DNA from: 40CM-4-69-5 sp036556905
GTDB lineage: Bacteria; Methylomirabilota; Methylomirabilia; Rokubacteriales; CSP1-6
Assembly: GCA_036556905.1 (NCBI GenBank)
Contig: DATBIM010000006.1
Coordinates: 38,371-102,370, forward strand
DNA length: 64,000 nucleotides
Reading direction: 5' to 3'
In this document: positions 1 to 10,135 of the stretch, in pieces
Position numbering within the stretch: the stretch's first letter is position 1
Layout: the number at the start of each line of letters is the position of its first letter
Notes under the pieces: model-generated
Database searches by the model: none
Told to the model about the DNA's origin: nothing
The model's input: only the letters and a program-made list of their open reading frames with translations
Made by a program: the position numbers and the translations under genes

Positions 1-615
<615 letters not shown>

Positions 616-619
<4 letters not shown>

Positions 620-3195
620 TCGCTTCCCCTCCTCTCACCCAGCCTCCCCTGCCACTTGGCCAGCAGGTTGAGCGCCTCGATGGGCGTGAGGTGGGCGAGG
701 TCGAGGCGCCCCAGCTCGTCCAGAAGGGGATCGCGCGCCGGCGTGAAGAGGCCGAGCTGGACGGCGTCATGGGCATCGGCCGTGCGCTGGCCGGCCGCTT
801 CGAAGTCTACGAGCAGCGCCCGGGCCCGCGCGATGACGGACGCGGGCAGCCCGGCCACGCGGGCGACCTGGATGCCGTAGCTCCGATCGGTGCCGCCCGG
901 GCGGACCTTGTGCAGGAACACGATCTCATCGTTCCACTCGCGCACGGCCACGTGGAAATTCCGCACGGCAGGGAGCCGGTCGGCCAGCTGGGTCAACTCG
1001 TGGAAGTGGGTGGCGAAGAGCACCTTCGTTCCGGCCCGTTCGTGGAGCGCCTCCACCACCGCCCAGGCGATGGCCAGCCCGTCGAACGTGGATGTCCCGC
1101 GACCGACCTCGTCCAGGAGCACCAGGCTGCGGGCGGTGACGTTGTTGAGGATGTTCGCTGTCTCCACCATCTCCACCAGAAACGTGCTCTGCCCGCGCGC
1201 CAGATTATCCTGGGCGCCCACGCGCGTGAAGATGCGATCGACGACGCCGATCCGGGCTTCGCGAGCGGGCACGAAGGCGCCCAGCTGGGCCAGGATGACG
1301 ATGTGCCCGGTCTGGCGCAGATACACGGACTTGCCGGACATGTTGGGTCCGGTGAGGATGACGATGCGGGCGTCGGGTTCGAGCGCGACATCGTTCGGGG
1401 TCACCGGTTCCCCTACCCGCGCCTCCAGCACCGGATGCCGGCCGTCCACGATCGTCAGGACGTCGCCCCGATCCACCAGCGGCCGCGTGTGGCCCCGCCG
1501 CGCCGCCACCTCGGCCAGGCCGGCCAGCACGTCCAGGCGGGCCAGGGCCCGGGCCGTGGCCAGCAGCTCCCCGGCCCGGGCGGCCACGCGCCGGCGAATG
1601 TCCTCGAAAAGCTCGTACTCGAGGCGGCGCCGCCGCTCGTCGGCCCCGAGGACCGTGGCCTCGTACTCCTTGAGCTCGGGGGTGATGTAGCGCTCGGCGC
1701 CGGTGAGGGTCTGGCGGCGGATGTACTCGGCGGGCACGCGCCCGGTCTGGGCGTGGGTGACCTCGATTCCGTAGCCGAACACCCGGTTGAAGCGCACGCG
1801 GAGGGTGGCGATGCCGGTGCGGGCGCGTTCGCGTTCCTCGAGGCCAGCGATCCACTGCCGCGCCTGGCGCGCGTCGTTCACGATGGCGGCCAGCGGTTCG
1901 CTCCACTCCTCGCGGATCAGGCCCCCGTCGTGGAGCGTCAGCGGCGGCTCGTCGACGAGGGCCTCCCGCAGCAGGGTCCTCAGGTCGTCGAGCGACGTCA
2001 GCTCGTCCCGCGCCGCGGCCACGATCGGCGCGGTGGGCCCGGCTACGGCGGCGCGGATCTCGTCGATCGGTTCCAGGCTCGCCCGCAGGCCCACCAGATC
2101 CCGGGCGTGGGCCACACCCAGCGTGGCCCGGCTAGTGAGGCGTTCCAGGTCACCGATGCGGGCCAGCAGGGTGCGCAGGCGGTGGCGCTCGGCTGGCGCC
2201 TCTACCAGCGCAGCGACCGCGGTCTGGCGCTCGGCGATCAGGTCCGGGTCCACCAGGGGCCGGAGCAGCCACTGCCGCAAGAGGCGGGCCCCCATCGGCG
2301 TGACGGTCTCATTGATGACTGCCAGGAGCGAGGCCCGCGGGGCGCCGTCGCGCGAGCCGATGATCTCCAGGGTCTCCACGGCGGTCTGATCGAGCACCAT
2401 GGCGTCGGCGGTGGCCAGGCGCTGCAGCCGGGTGAGGTGGCCGAGCCGCTCTCCCTGGGTGGCCCGCACGTAAGCCAGCGCTCCCCCGGCCGCCCCCAGC
2501 CCCACCGTCATATCGGCCACGCCGAACACGGCGAGCGAGGGGATGCCGAAGTGGGCCATGAGCTCGGCGGCGGCGCGGCGCGGCGCGAAGGACGCCGGAT
2601 CCCAGAACGTGAGCACCGCGCCGCGAGCCTCCAGCCGGGCCACCAGGTCAGGAGTCTGGCGGAGCGCCTCGGGAATCACGATCTCGGCCGGCTGGCGCAG
2701 GAGGGCCGCCTCCAGCACGGCCGATTCGGCGCCCGGGTCCTCGCCCACCCAGAAGTCGCCGGTGGAGACGTCGAGCAGGGCGATACCGGTCCCCTCGCGA
2801 CCGTGGGCGACGGCCAGCAGGAAGTTGTTGGCGGCGCCGTTCAGGTACGCGGTGTCGGTGATGGTGCCCGGCGTGATGAGCCGGACGACCTCGCGGCGCA
2901 GGAGCTTGCGGCCCTGGCCCGGGGCCTCGAGCTGCTCGGAGATTGCGATCTTGCGACCGGCCTGCACGAGCCGGGCGATGTAGCTCTCGGCGGCGTGGTG
3001 GGGGATGCCGGCCATCGGTGCGCCCTGTCGTGCCGTCAGGGTGATGCCGAGCAGGCGGGCGCCGTGCTCGGCGTCCTCGAAGAACAGCTCGTAGAAATCG
3101 CCCAGCCGGAAGAGCAGCAGATAGTCGGGGAAGCGCCGCTTGAGCTCCCGATACTGCCGCATCATGGGGGTCAGCCCCCCGGGCAGCTCAGCCAT
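616..3195 (-). CDS. mutS: DNA mismatch repair protein MutS
   Basis: MutS recognises mispaired bases and small loops and recruits MutL. The 859-residue length is typical of MutS1. The mismatch-reading F-x-E motif is at residues 34-36 (GDFYE). The C-terminal ABC-type ATPase has Walker A GPNMSGKS and Walker B LVLLDEVGRGTSTFDG, so this is the repair form, not MutS2 (no Smr domain). The ATG at 3195 overlaps the end of the upstream HIT gene by 8 bases, and the stop overlaps mutL. It belongs to the transcript HU/IHF-like - HIT - mutS - mutL. Confidence 0.97.
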
Positions 3196-3670
3196 GGAGC
3201 TGGCGCCGCAGGCGCCCCCAGGTGGTCTCCAGCGCCTCGGGCAGCACGCGCACCTCGCCCAGCACGGGCATGAAGTTGGAATCGCCGTGCCAGCGAGGGA
3301 CGACGTGGACGTGCAGGTGATCCAAGATTCCGGCGCCGGCGACCCGGCCCTGATTCATGCCGATGTTGAAACCCTCGGCATGATACTCGGCGGTGAGGGC
3401 CGTCGTGGCGCGGGCGACCAGGCTCATCAGCTGCGCCAGCTCCTCGGCGGTGGCGTCCGCCACCGTGCCGACATGCCGGTCGAGAACGGCCATGAGGTGT
3501 CCCGGCGTGTACGGGTAGGCGTTCAGGATGAGGAAGGCGCCCGAGGCGCGAGCCAGGACGAGGCGGTGCTGGTCGTCGTCAGCCGCGAGGGCCTGGCAGA
3601 AGACGCAACCCGTGGAGGGCACGGACCCGCCCACGTAGGCCATGCGCCACGGCGCCCACAGGCGCTTCAC
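3188..3670 (-). CDS. HIT-family nucleotide hydrolase/phosphorylase
   Basis: This 160-residue protein belongs to the histidine triad family, whose members cleave dinucleoside polyphosphates or AMP conjugates. The triad HLHVHVV puts histidines at 118, 120 and 122. A C22-x2-C25 pair and the N-terminal LWAPWRMAYV resemble the Ap4A phosphorylase/hydrolase-like branch found in many bacteria. The start is GTG at 3670, 9 bases after the HU/IHF-like stop. The exact substrate cannot be read from the sequence. Its place beside mutS is probably operon housekeeping and not a direct repair role. Confidence 0.88.
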   Translation of the reverse strand: MKRLWAPWRMAYVGGSVPSTGCVFCQALAADDDQHRLVLARASGAFLILNAYPYTPGHLMAVLDRHVGTVADATAEELAQLMSLVARATTALTAEYHAEGFNIGMNQGRVAGAGILDHLHVHVVPRWHGDSNFMPVLGEVRVLPEALETTWGRLRRQLHG

Positions 3671-3679
3671 GCCGCCGGC

Positions 3680-3955
3680 TCAGGTGTTGACGAGCTCGCG
3701 CAGGCGCTTGCCGACCTTGAAGAAGGGGACGCGCTTGTCGGGGACGTCGACGCTGCTACCGGTCTTGGGGTTGCGGCCCTTGCGGGAGTGTCGCTGGCGA
3801 ATACGGAAGCTGCCGAAGCCCCGCAACTCCACCTTGTCGCCCTTGACCAGAGCGTCCGTGATGTTGTCGAAGATCGTGTTGACGATCGTCTCGGTCTCTT
3901 TCTTCGTCAGGTTCGCGATCTTCGAGACCTCGTCGATCAGTTCGGCTTTGGTCAT
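3680..3955 (-). CDS. HU/IHF-family DNA-bending protein
   Basis: This 91-residue protein has the whole HU/IHF fold, with the family signature from residue 46 (GFGSFRIRQRHSRKGRNP) and the DNA-intercalating proline of the beta arm in NPKTG. ELRGFGSF and the VPFFKVGKRLRE end look more like the IHF beta/integration host factor branch than classic HU, but I cannot separate them reliably. It is the first gene of its operon, with its own promoter at 4000-4029 and a small stem-loop in the leader. An IHF-type protein would be relevant to the sigma54 promoter at the other end of the window, because such promoters often need DNA bending. Confidence 0.93.
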   Translation of the reverse strand: MTKAELIDEVSKIANLTKKETETIVNTIFDNITDALVKGDKVELRGFGSFRIRQRHSRKGRNPKTGSSVDVPDKRVPFFKVGKRLRELVNT

Positions 3956-3965
3956 CGTGCACCCC

Positions 3966-3980
3966 GTCCCGCATCGGGAC
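3966..3980 (-). other. stem-loop in leader of the HU/IHF-like gene
   Basis: A perfect 6-bp inverted repeat GTCCCG / CGGGAC with a CAT loop lies 10 bases before the start codon, between the predicted transcription start (about 3993) and the ATG at 3955. It could modulate translation of this abundant protein, or be chance in G+C-rich DNA. Confidence 0.4.
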
Positions 3981-3999
3981 TGATGGAAAACTCCTGGTC

Positions 4000-4029
4000 A
4001 ACGTAGCATGCAGGAATCAAGAATGTCAA
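4000..4029 (-). promoter_or_regulatory. predicted sigma70-type promoter for the HU/IHF-like - mutL operon
   Basis: On the minus strand a perfect -35 TTGACA (4029-4024) is followed after 18 bases by TACGTT (4005-4000), which keeps the critical A2 and T6 of the -10 element. Transcription would start near 3993, leaving a leader of about 38 bases. The surrounding spacer 3956-4159 is unusually A+T-rich for this genome, as expected for a promoter region. Confidence 0.6.
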
Positions 4030-4071
4030 ACAGACTAAGGGGTTAGACCTCATACGCCCATTATGGCGCAA

Positions 4072-4089
4072 TTTTACTCATGGGTAAAA
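4072..4089. repeat. A+T-rich inverted repeat between sppA and the HU/IHF-like gene
   Basis: TTTTAC and GTAAAA form a perfect 6-bp inverted repeat around a 6-base centre, about 45 bp upstream of the -35 box of the HU/IHF-like promoter. It could be an operator or an upstream promoter element. It lacks the G+C-rich stem followed by a T-run expected of a terminator for sppA. Confidence 0.3.
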
Positions 4090-4159
4090 ACACACGTTAT
4101 TGGCCACTTATATTTACTTACTGAAGATATCACTCGAGATTTGGCCCGATGGGACCCTG

Positions 4160-5047
4160 TCAGTCCATCAGATACAACGGCGTCTTGAAGACCGGGAGTA
4201 CCGGCGCCACGAGCTGACTTCCTGCGAGGCCGAGCTGACTGCGGAGCAGGTCGAAGAGCGACAGACGTCGGCGTGGCAGGACCACGCGCGGGGGAATCTC
4301 GAGCCCGGCCAGCGTGGCTGCGCTGTTGATGGCCTCCTCGAGCCCGCCGAGCTCGTCGACCATCTTCAGGCCCTTGGCCTGGGCCCCGGAGAACACGCGT
4401 CCGTCGGCGAAGCGCAGCACGGCGCCTTGCTCGAGCCCGCGCCCGGCGGCCACCGCGCCGACGAACTGCCCGTGCACGTCGTCCAGCAGCGACTGGAGCA
4501 CCCGCCGCTCCTCCGTCGTCATGGGACGCGAGATGTTGCCGATGTCCTTGAACTGTCCGGCCTTCACCACCACGTAGTCGACGCCCACCTTCTTCATGAG
4601 GTTCTCAAGGTTCGCCATCTGCATGATCACGCCGATGGAGCCGGTGATCGTCCCGGGGTTGGCGTAGATGCGATCCGCTGCCACGGCGACGTAGTAGCCG
4701 CCGGAGGCGGCCACAGCGCCCAGCGAGGCCACCACCGGCTTGCCGGCGCGGCGCAGACGCTGGAGTGCGTCGTGAAGCTCCTGGGTGGGTCCCACCACCC
4801 CCCCGGGGCTGTTGATGCGGATGACCACGGCCCGAACCAGGGGATTCTCGCGATGCCCCTTGAGGTCTCGCAAGAGGTCCTCGACGTCGATGATGAGGCC
4901 TTCGAGCTCGACCACGGCCACCCGGGCCCCGAAGCCGACGCTGCCTTCAGGGCCGCGCAGGGCTCCCGACACGACCAGCAGGAACAGCAGCACGACAGCC
5001 GCCCACAGCGCGAGGGTGACGCCGAGGATGGTGATCGGACGCGCCAC
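4160..5047 (-). CDS. sppA: signal peptide peptidase SppA (short form)
   Basis: SppA degrades cleaved signal peptides in the membrane. The 295-residue length matches the short, single-domain form (family S49), not the duplicated E. coli enzyme. One N-terminal membrane segment spans about residues 5-27. The Ser-Lys dyad is visible: Ser115 in AVAASGGYY and Lys167 in GQFKDIG. The GTG start at 5047 lies 11 bases after the rpsA stop, with an AGAGGCGG ribosome-binding site. It is the last gene of the pheA-rpsA transcript. Confidence 0.93.
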   Translation of the reverse strand: MARPITILGVTLALWAAVVLLFLLVVSGALRGPEGSVGFGARVAVVELEGLIIDVEDLLRDLKGHRENPLVRAVVIRINSPGGVVGPTQELHDALQRLRRAGKPVVASLGAVAASGGYYVAVAADRIYANPGTITGSIGVIMQMANLENLMKKVGVDYVVVKAGQFKDIGNISRPMTTEERRVLQSLLDDVHGQFVGAVAAGRGLEQGAVLRFADGRVFSGAQAKGLKMVDELGGLEEAINSAATLAGLEIPPRVVLPRRRLSLFDLLRSQLGLAGSQLVAPVLPVFKTPLYLMD

Positions 5048-5058
5048 CGCGACCGCCT

Positions 5059-6783
5059 CTACTCTTCGCTGTCGTCGTCGTAGTCGTCGCGCTGCTTGCG
5101 CTTGCCGCGACGACCCTGACCACCCCGTCCCTCCTCCGCCTCACGGCTGAGGTCCACCGCGTGCGCCAGCTCCTTGAGGCTGAGGCCGATGCGCCGCTCG
5201 TTCGGGTCGACCCGGATGACGAGCAGCGTGATCTCGTCGCCCACGTTGACGATCTCGTCGGGCCGACTGATCGGGCGGTTGGCCATCTGGGAGATGTGGA
5301 GCAGGCCGTCGACCCCGGGCTCCAGCTCGATGAAGGCGCCGAAGTCGGTGAGCCGCACGACCTTGCCCGTCACCCGTGAACCCATGGGGTAGCGCTGGGC
5401 CGCGGTGGCCCAGGGGTCGGGCTGGACCTGCTTGAGCCCCAGGGAGATGCGCTTGTTCTCGCTGTCGATGTTGAGGATCTGGGTCTCGAGCTCCTGGCCC
5501 TTCTTGATCACCTCCGAGGGATGGCCGACCGAGCGCGTCCACGACATGTCGGAGATGTGGAGCAGACCGTCCACTCCCGGCTCCAGCTCGATGAAGGCCC
5601 CGAAGTCGGTGAGATTGCGCACCTTTCCGATGACGCGCTGACCGACCGCGTAACGCTCGTCGATGGTCTGCCAGGGATCGGGCTCGACCTGCTTCATCCC
5701 CAGCGAGATCCGCTTGGCGGCCCGGTTGACGTCGAGCACCGCTACTTCGACCTCGTCGCCCACGTTGACGATCTTCGAGGGGTGGCGGACGCGTCGCGTC
5801 CACGACATCTCGGAAACGTGCACGAGCCCTTCCACTCCCGGCTCGAGCTCCACGAAGGCACCGTAGTTGGTGAGGCTCACCACGCGGCCCCGCGCCTTCG
5901 TGCCCGCAGCGTACTTCTGCTCCACCTGCTCCCAGGGGTCCAGGGACTTCTGCTTGTAGCCGAGGGACACCCGGCCCGTCTCCCGGTCGAAGTGCAGCAC
6001 GACGACCTCGACCTGGTCCCCGACCTGGAAGATCTCGGAGGGATGGCCGACGCGGCCCCAGCTCATGTCGGTGACGTGCAGGAGCCCGTCGATGCCCCCC
6101 AGGTCGATGAAGGCGCCGTAGTCGGTGATGTTCTTCACCGTGCCGGTGAGGACCATGTCCTCGTGCAGGACCTCCAGCGTGTGCTTCTTCTTCTCCTCGC
6201 GCTCCTCTTCCAGCACGGCCCGGCGGGACAGCACCACGTTGCCCCGGCGCCGGTTGAGCTTGATGACCTTGGCGCGGATGGTGTGACCGAGCAGCGCATT
6301 CAGGTTCTTGACGGGCCGCAGGTCCACCTGGGAGCCGGGCAGGAAGGCCTTGACGCCCACGTCCACGGCCAGGCCGCCCTTGACGACCTCGACGACCTTG
6401 CCTTCCACGGGACTGCCCTTGTCGAAGGCCTGGGTGACCACGTCCCAGACCTTGATCTTGTCGGCCTTCTCCTTGGAGAGGACGATCAGGCCTTCGGCAT
6501 CCTCCTTGGCCTCGAGGTAGACGTCCAGCTCCTCGCCCACCTCGGGCAGCCGACCGGCCCGCTGGAACTCGTCGATGGGGATGGCCCCTTCGCTCTTGTA
6601 GCCGACGTCGACGAGGACTTCGGAGGGCCCGACGTGGACGACGCGGCCACGAACCACCTCGCCTTCCTCGAACTCGGTGATGGCGGTGGTTCGATACCAG
6701 TCCTCCATGCGCTCCTCGGGCGCGCCGGGCCTGTCCTCCTTTCGCTGGCCGCCGAGGTTACGACGCGGTTCATCCTTCTCCAT
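5059..6783 (-). CDS. rpsA: 30S ribosomal protein S1
   Basis: S1 binds mRNA at the 30S subunit and helps initiation. The 574 residues hold six S1 RNA-binding repeats, roughly at 38-104, 123-189, 209-277, 295-363, 380-449 and 466-534. The last four are canonical, each with a (D/N)YGAF or DFGAF core and (V/I)(T/S)xM. This equals the six-repeat E. coli type. The tail is short, charged and acidic (DDYDDDSEE). I chose the ATG at 6783 because GGGAGG lies 10 bases before it. Upstream in-frame starts at 6792 and 6837 are badly placed relative to that site. The start lies inside the end of plsC. Confidence 0.95.
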   Translation of the reverse strand: MEKDEPRRNLGGQRKEDRPGAPEERMEDWYRTTAITEFEEGEVVRGRVVHVGPSEVLVDVGYKSEGAIPIDEFQRAGRLPEVGEELDVYLEAKEDAEGLIVLSKEKADKIKVWDVVTQAFDKGSPVEGKVVEVVKGGLAVDVGVKAFLPGSQVDLRPVKNLNALLGHTIRAKVIKLNRRRGNVVLSRRAVLEEEREEKKKHTLEVLHEDMVLTGTVKNITDYGAFIDLGGIDGLLHVTDMSWGRVGHPSEIFQVGDQVEVVVLHFDRETGRVSLGYKQKSLDPWEQVEQKYAAGTKARGRVVSLTNYGAFVELEPGVEGLVHVSEMSWTRRVRHPSKIVNVGDEVEVAVLDVNRAAKRISLGMKQVEPDPWQTIDERYAVGQRVIGKVRNLTDFGAFIELEPGVDGLLHISDMSWTRSVGHPSEVIKKGQELETQILNIDSENKRISLGLKQVQPDPWATAAQRYPMGSRVTGKVVRLTDFGAFIELEPGVDGLLHISQMANRPISRPDEIVNVGDEITLLVIRVDPNERRIGLSLKELAHAVDLSREAEEGRGGQGRRGKRKQRDDYDDDSEE

Positions 6784-7501
6784 GCTGCCCATTCCTCCCG
6801 TACATAGATTTGGACGGGGTCGAGGCTCCTCCCGCACCCACCCCGTCGCATGCTACTTCACGCGGTGACGCTGCGCACGGCCCTGCTGACTCCGCGGCGT
6901 CTTTGAGGCGCGCGATGGCCGCCATCATCGCCTGGCTGGCGGCCTCGTAGGATTCCTTCTTCGATCGAGCATCTTCGTTGCCCCCGAAGCGCAGGGGGGG
7001 GCCGAATGCCACCGTGACCTTCGTGGGACGGGGGATCCGCCGGCCCCGCGGCCAGGCCCGCCCCGATCCCCGAACATAGACGGGCACCACCGCAGCCCCG
7101 CTGAGCACGGCCAGCATCCCCGCTCCCGGCTTCCCCGGCCGGAGCACGCCCTCCTGGCCGCGGGTGCCCTCGGGGAACACCAGCAGTGTGCCTCCGTTCT
7201 CGAGCACGCGCAGGGCTATTCGCATCGCCGCGGGATCGGCGCCCTCCCTTCGCACCGGATGGGCATTCAGCCGACGGATGAGACCCCCGAGCAAGGGGAT
7301 CTCGAACAGCTCGGCCTTGGCCAGGAACGAGACCGCCCGCGGCGTCATCCCTCCGATCAGCGGAGGGTCGATCACGCTGGAATGGTTGGCCACCAGGAGC
7401 ACGGGCCCCGAGCGAGGGACGTGCTCGCGGCCGCGGCCCTGGATGCGGAAGTACAGGCGCATGAGCGCCACCACGCACAGCTTCAGGATCGCGTACAGCA
7501 T
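6770..7501 (-). CDS. plsC: 1-acyl-sn-glycerol-3-phosphate acyltransferase (PlsC family)
   Basis: This enzyme acylates lysophosphatidate to phosphatidate in membrane lipid synthesis. The 243 residues contain the catalytic HX4D (His40-Asp45 in NHSSVID) and the glycerophosphate-binding FPEGTRG (109-115). An N-terminal hydrophobic segment covers about residues 3-17. The ATG at 7501 lies within the end of cmk, and its stop lies 14 bases inside rpsA. The cmk-plsC-rpsA order is found in several phyla. The last 40 or so residues are low-complexity, not obviously part of the fold, and are encoded by what would otherwise be the rpsA leader. Confidence 0.9.
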   Translation of the reverse strand: MLYAILKLCVVALMRLYFRIQGRGREHVPRSGPVLLVANHSSVIDPPLIGGMTPRAVSFLAKAELFEIPLLGGLIRRLNAHPVRREGADPAAMRIALRVLENGGTLLVFPEGTRGQEGVLRPGKPGAGMLAVLSGAAVVPVYVRGSGRAWPRGRRIPRPTKVTVAFGPPLRFGGNEDARSKKESYEAASQAMMAAIARLKDAAESAGPCAASPREVACDGVGAGGASTPSKSMYGRNGQHGEG

Positions 7502-8163
7502 CGCTCGGCGATGTGCCGGATCATCGTGTCGAGCACCTCGTCGATGCTCCGGTTCGTCGTATCGATCGTGATGGCGTCTTCGGCCGCCCGCAGCGGGGCC
7601 AGGACCCGGCTCTTGTCTTGCGCGTCGCGGGCGCCCAGCTCGCCCTGGACGGCCGCGAGCTCGCTCTCGATGCCGCGGGCGCGAAACTCGGCCAGCCGGC
7701 GCCGGGCCCGTTCCTCCAGCGAGGCGTCCAGGTAGAACTTGACGTCGGCCTGGGGCCACACCACCGTCCCCGTGTCCCGCCCCTCCAGAATCGCCCCCCC
7801 GGACGCAGCCAGGCGGCGCTGGGCCGGCGTCATCTTGGCGCGAACCGGCTCGAGCACCGTGAGCGCCGAGGTCAGCGCGTCGATCGGGCGGGTCCGGATC
7901 TCGTCGGTCACATCACGGCCGTCCACGAACACCCGCTGCTCGCGCAGGTCGATCTCGATCGTCTCGAGATGCCGGCGCAGATCGGGAGTATCTCTGGCCT
8001 CGAGTCCCTTGTCGAGTACGCTCCAGGCCAGGGCCCGGTACATCGCCCCGGTGTCGATCAGCCGGTACCCGAGCCGGCGCGCCAGAGCCCGGGCCACGGT
8101 GGTCTTCCCCGCCCCGGCCGGCCCATCGATCGTGATCACCAGCTCGCGCTGTCCCGCCTTCAT
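7483..8163 (-). CDS. cmk: cytidylate kinase
   Basis: Cmk phosphorylates CMP and dCMP. The 226 residues start with the P-loop GPAGAGKT (14-21), followed by DTGAMYRA and the nucleotide-binding EGRDTGTVVWP. The ATG at 8163 overlaps the tyrA stop as ATGA. The enzyme is normal in length. The usual aroA gene between tyrA and cmk is absent here. Confidence 0.95.
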   Translation of the reverse strand: MKAGQRELVITIDGPAGAGKTTVARALARRLGYRLIDTGAMYRALAWSVLDKGLEARDTPDLRRHLETIEIDLREQRVFVDGRDVTDEIRTRPIDALTSALTVLEPVRAKMTPAQRRLAASGGAILEGRDTGTVVWPQADVKFYLDASLEERARRRLAEFRARGIESELAAVQGELGARDAQDKSRVLAPLRAAEDAITIDTTNRSIDEVLDTMIRHIAERCCTRS

Positions 8164-9017
8164 GGAAGGCCAAGCCCCTCGCGACGCGCCTTGATGCGGG
8201 CCAGGGTGGCGCGCAGAGCGGCGCCGTCGCCGGTGTCGAGCAACCGACTGAGCTCGGCGAGGGCCCGGAGGAACTCGCGGGTGCTCGCGGCCATGGCCTC
8301 CCGGTTGGTGAGGAAGATCGCCTCCCACACCTCGGGGTCCGCGGCGGCGATGCGGGTGGTGTCGCGGAAGCCGCGGGCGGCGACGTCGAAGGCCGCGGGC
8401 TCCAGGCGCTCCACGGCGTCTACGAGGGCGCAGGCGACCAGGTGTGGCAGGTGGCTCACGGCGGCGACGGCCCGATCGTGGGCCGCCGGGTCCATGGTGA
8501 GGATGCGCGCGGCCCCGAGCGACTCCCAGAATGCGGACACGGCCTTGACGGCGGCGGGGGCGCTGCTCTCGGTGGGAGTCACGATCACGGTGGCGCCCCG
8601 AAACAGGTCGCTCCGGGCTACGCCGTACCCGTTCTGTTCCGAGCCCGCCATGGGATGACTGCCCACGAACGCCAGCGAGCGGTCCGCACCCAGGCGCTCG
8701 GCGGCGCGGACGATCGTCGCCTTGGTCGAGCCGACGTCGGTGAGTATCGCCTCGGCGCCGAGGACCGGCCAGAGCGTCTGCAGCAGCCGTTCGATCGTCT
8801 GCACGGGGGTGGCCAGCACCACGAAGTCAGCGCCCCGGACGCCCTCGACGGGGTCGGCGGTGGCGCGATCGAGGGTACCGTCGCGCCGGGCCGGCTCCAG
8901 GTGCTCCGTCTGCCGACCGATGCCCACGATCTCCCGAGCGAGTCCGTGGGCCCGCACGGCCTTGGCGATGGAACCGCCCAGCAGGCCCACCCCGACCACC
9001 GCCAGTCGCTGGATCAC
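8160..9017 (-). CDS. tyrA: prephenate dehydrogenase (TyrA)
   Basis: TyrA oxidatively decarboxylates prephenate (or arogenate) toward tyrosine. The 285 residues begin with an NAD(P)-binding Rossmann motif GVGLLGGS (9-16). The prephenate-binding core SHPMAGSEQNG, with its conserved His, follows at about residue 120. No chorismate mutase or ACT domain is attached, so this is the monofunctional form. The GTG start at 9017 overlaps the hisC stop. Together with pheA and hisC it forms the aromatic amino acid branch. Confidence 0.94.
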   Translation of the reverse strand: MIQRLAVVGVGLLGGSIAKAVRAHGLAREIVGIGRQTEHLEPARRDGTLDRATADPVEGVRGADFVVLATPVQTIERLLQTLWPVLGAEAILTDVGSTKATIVRAAERLGADRSLAFVGSHPMAGSEQNGYGVARSDLFRGATVIVTPTESSAPAAVKAVSAFWESLGAARILTMDPAAHDRAVAAVSHLPHLVACALVDAVERLEPAAFDVAARGFRDTTRIAAADPEVWEAIFLTNREAMAASTREFLRALAELSRLLDTGDGAALRATLARIKARREGLGLP

Positions 9018-10126
9018 GCGGGACTCTTCTTGAACACGGTGCGTAGCGCCTTGACCAGGCGGCGATTTTCCTCGGGCGTGCCCACCGTGATACGCAGCGT
9101 GCTCTCCATGCCAAACGACGTGAGCGGGCGGACGATGACCCCCTGGCGCAGGAGCTTCTGGTAGATGTCGGCCGCGCTCCGCCCCACATCGACCAGGATG
9201 AAGTTGGCCCGGGAGGGCACGTACTTGAGGCCGAGCGCCTTGAACTCATCGTAGAGGTAGTGGCGGCCGGCCTCGATCATCCGCACGCACTCCTGCACGT
9301 GAGCCTCGTCCTCCAGGGCCGCCAGGGCGGCCACCTGGGCCAGCGAGTTGACGTTGAAGGGCTGGCGGATCCGATTCATCAGCGCCGTGGCGTCGGCGTC
9401 GGCGATGCCGTAGCCGACCCGGAGCCCGGCCAGGCTGTTGGCCTTGGAGAAGGTCCGCAGCACGATGACCTTCCGCCCCTGCCGGAAGTAATTGAGCGTG
9501 TCCGGAAAATCGGGGCCCAGGGCGAACTCGATGTACGCCTCGTCGAAGACGACGATCGTTCGCTCGGGGATCCGGTCCATGAAGTGCTCGACCTCGTCGG
9601 CCGTGACGATGGTCGCGGTGGGGTTGTTGGGGTTGGCGATGAACACGAGCTTGGTCAGGTCATTGGCAGCGCGGGCCATGGCTTCGAGATCGAGTCGGTG
9701 GTCCTTGAGCATGACCATCACCCGGATGCCGCCCGCGGCCTGCACGATCATGGGGTAGACGACGAAGGAGGGGTGGGGCACGATCGCCTCGTCGCCCGGC
9801 CTGAGAAAGGACCGTACCAGCAGCTCGATGAGCTCGTTGGACCCGTTGCCCAGGATCACTTGCTCGGTCGTGACGCCGTGCTTCTTGGCCAGCGCCTGAC
9901 GCAGGTAGAAGCCGCTGCCGTCGGGGTACCGGTTCAGCGTGGTCAGCGCGGCCACCAGGGCCTTCTGGACTCGGTGGGAGGGCGCCAGGGGGTTTTCGTT
10001 CGACGCCAGCTTGATGGCGTCCGAGATCCCCAGCTCTCGCTCGAGCTCTTCGATCGGCTTCCCGGGCTCGTAGGGCGCGATGCCCAGGATGTGCTCGTTG
10101 GCCAATGACTCCCACGGCGTGGTCAT
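9014..10126 (-). CDS. hisC: histidinol-phosphate/aromatic aminotransferase (HisC family)
   Basis: This is a fold-type I PLP aminotransferase of 370 residues. The PLP lysine is Lys228 in TFSKANSLAGLRVGYG, the pyridine-binding Asp is Asp195 (FDEAY), and NPNNPT (165-170) lines the cofactor. HisC-type enzymes located between pheA and tyrA usually transaminate phenylpyruvate and hydroxyphenylpyruvate, often besides imidazole acetol-phosphate. That dual role is inferred from the neighbours. The ATG at 10126 is 9 bases after the pheA stop, behind a good purine-rich site. Confidence 0.9.
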   Translation of the reverse strand: MTTPWESLANEHILGIAPYEPGKPIEELERELGISDAIKLASNENPLAPSHRVQKALVAALTTLNRYPDGSGFYLRQALAKKHGVTTEQVILGNGSNELIELLVRSFLRPGDEAIVPHPSFVVYPMIVQAAGGIRVMVMLKDHRLDLEAMARAANDLTKLVFIANPNNPTATIVTADEVEHFMDRIPERTIVVFDEAYIEFALGPDFPDTLNYFRQGRKVIVLRTFSKANSLAGLRVGYGIADADATALMNRIRQPFNVNSLAQVAALAALEDEAHVQECVRMIEAGRHYLYDEFKALGLKYVPSRANFILVDVGRSAADIYQKLLRQGVIVRPLTSFGMESTLRITVGTPEENRRLVKALRTVFKKSPA

Positions 10127-10135
10127 GCAGTCTCC

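Noticed and set aside
691..3273. 860-codon open frame on the plus strand opposite mutS
   Set aside because: It is the antisense shadow of mutS: residue composition is His/Gly/Gln/Arg-rich, no motifs are seen, and MutS is unambiguous.
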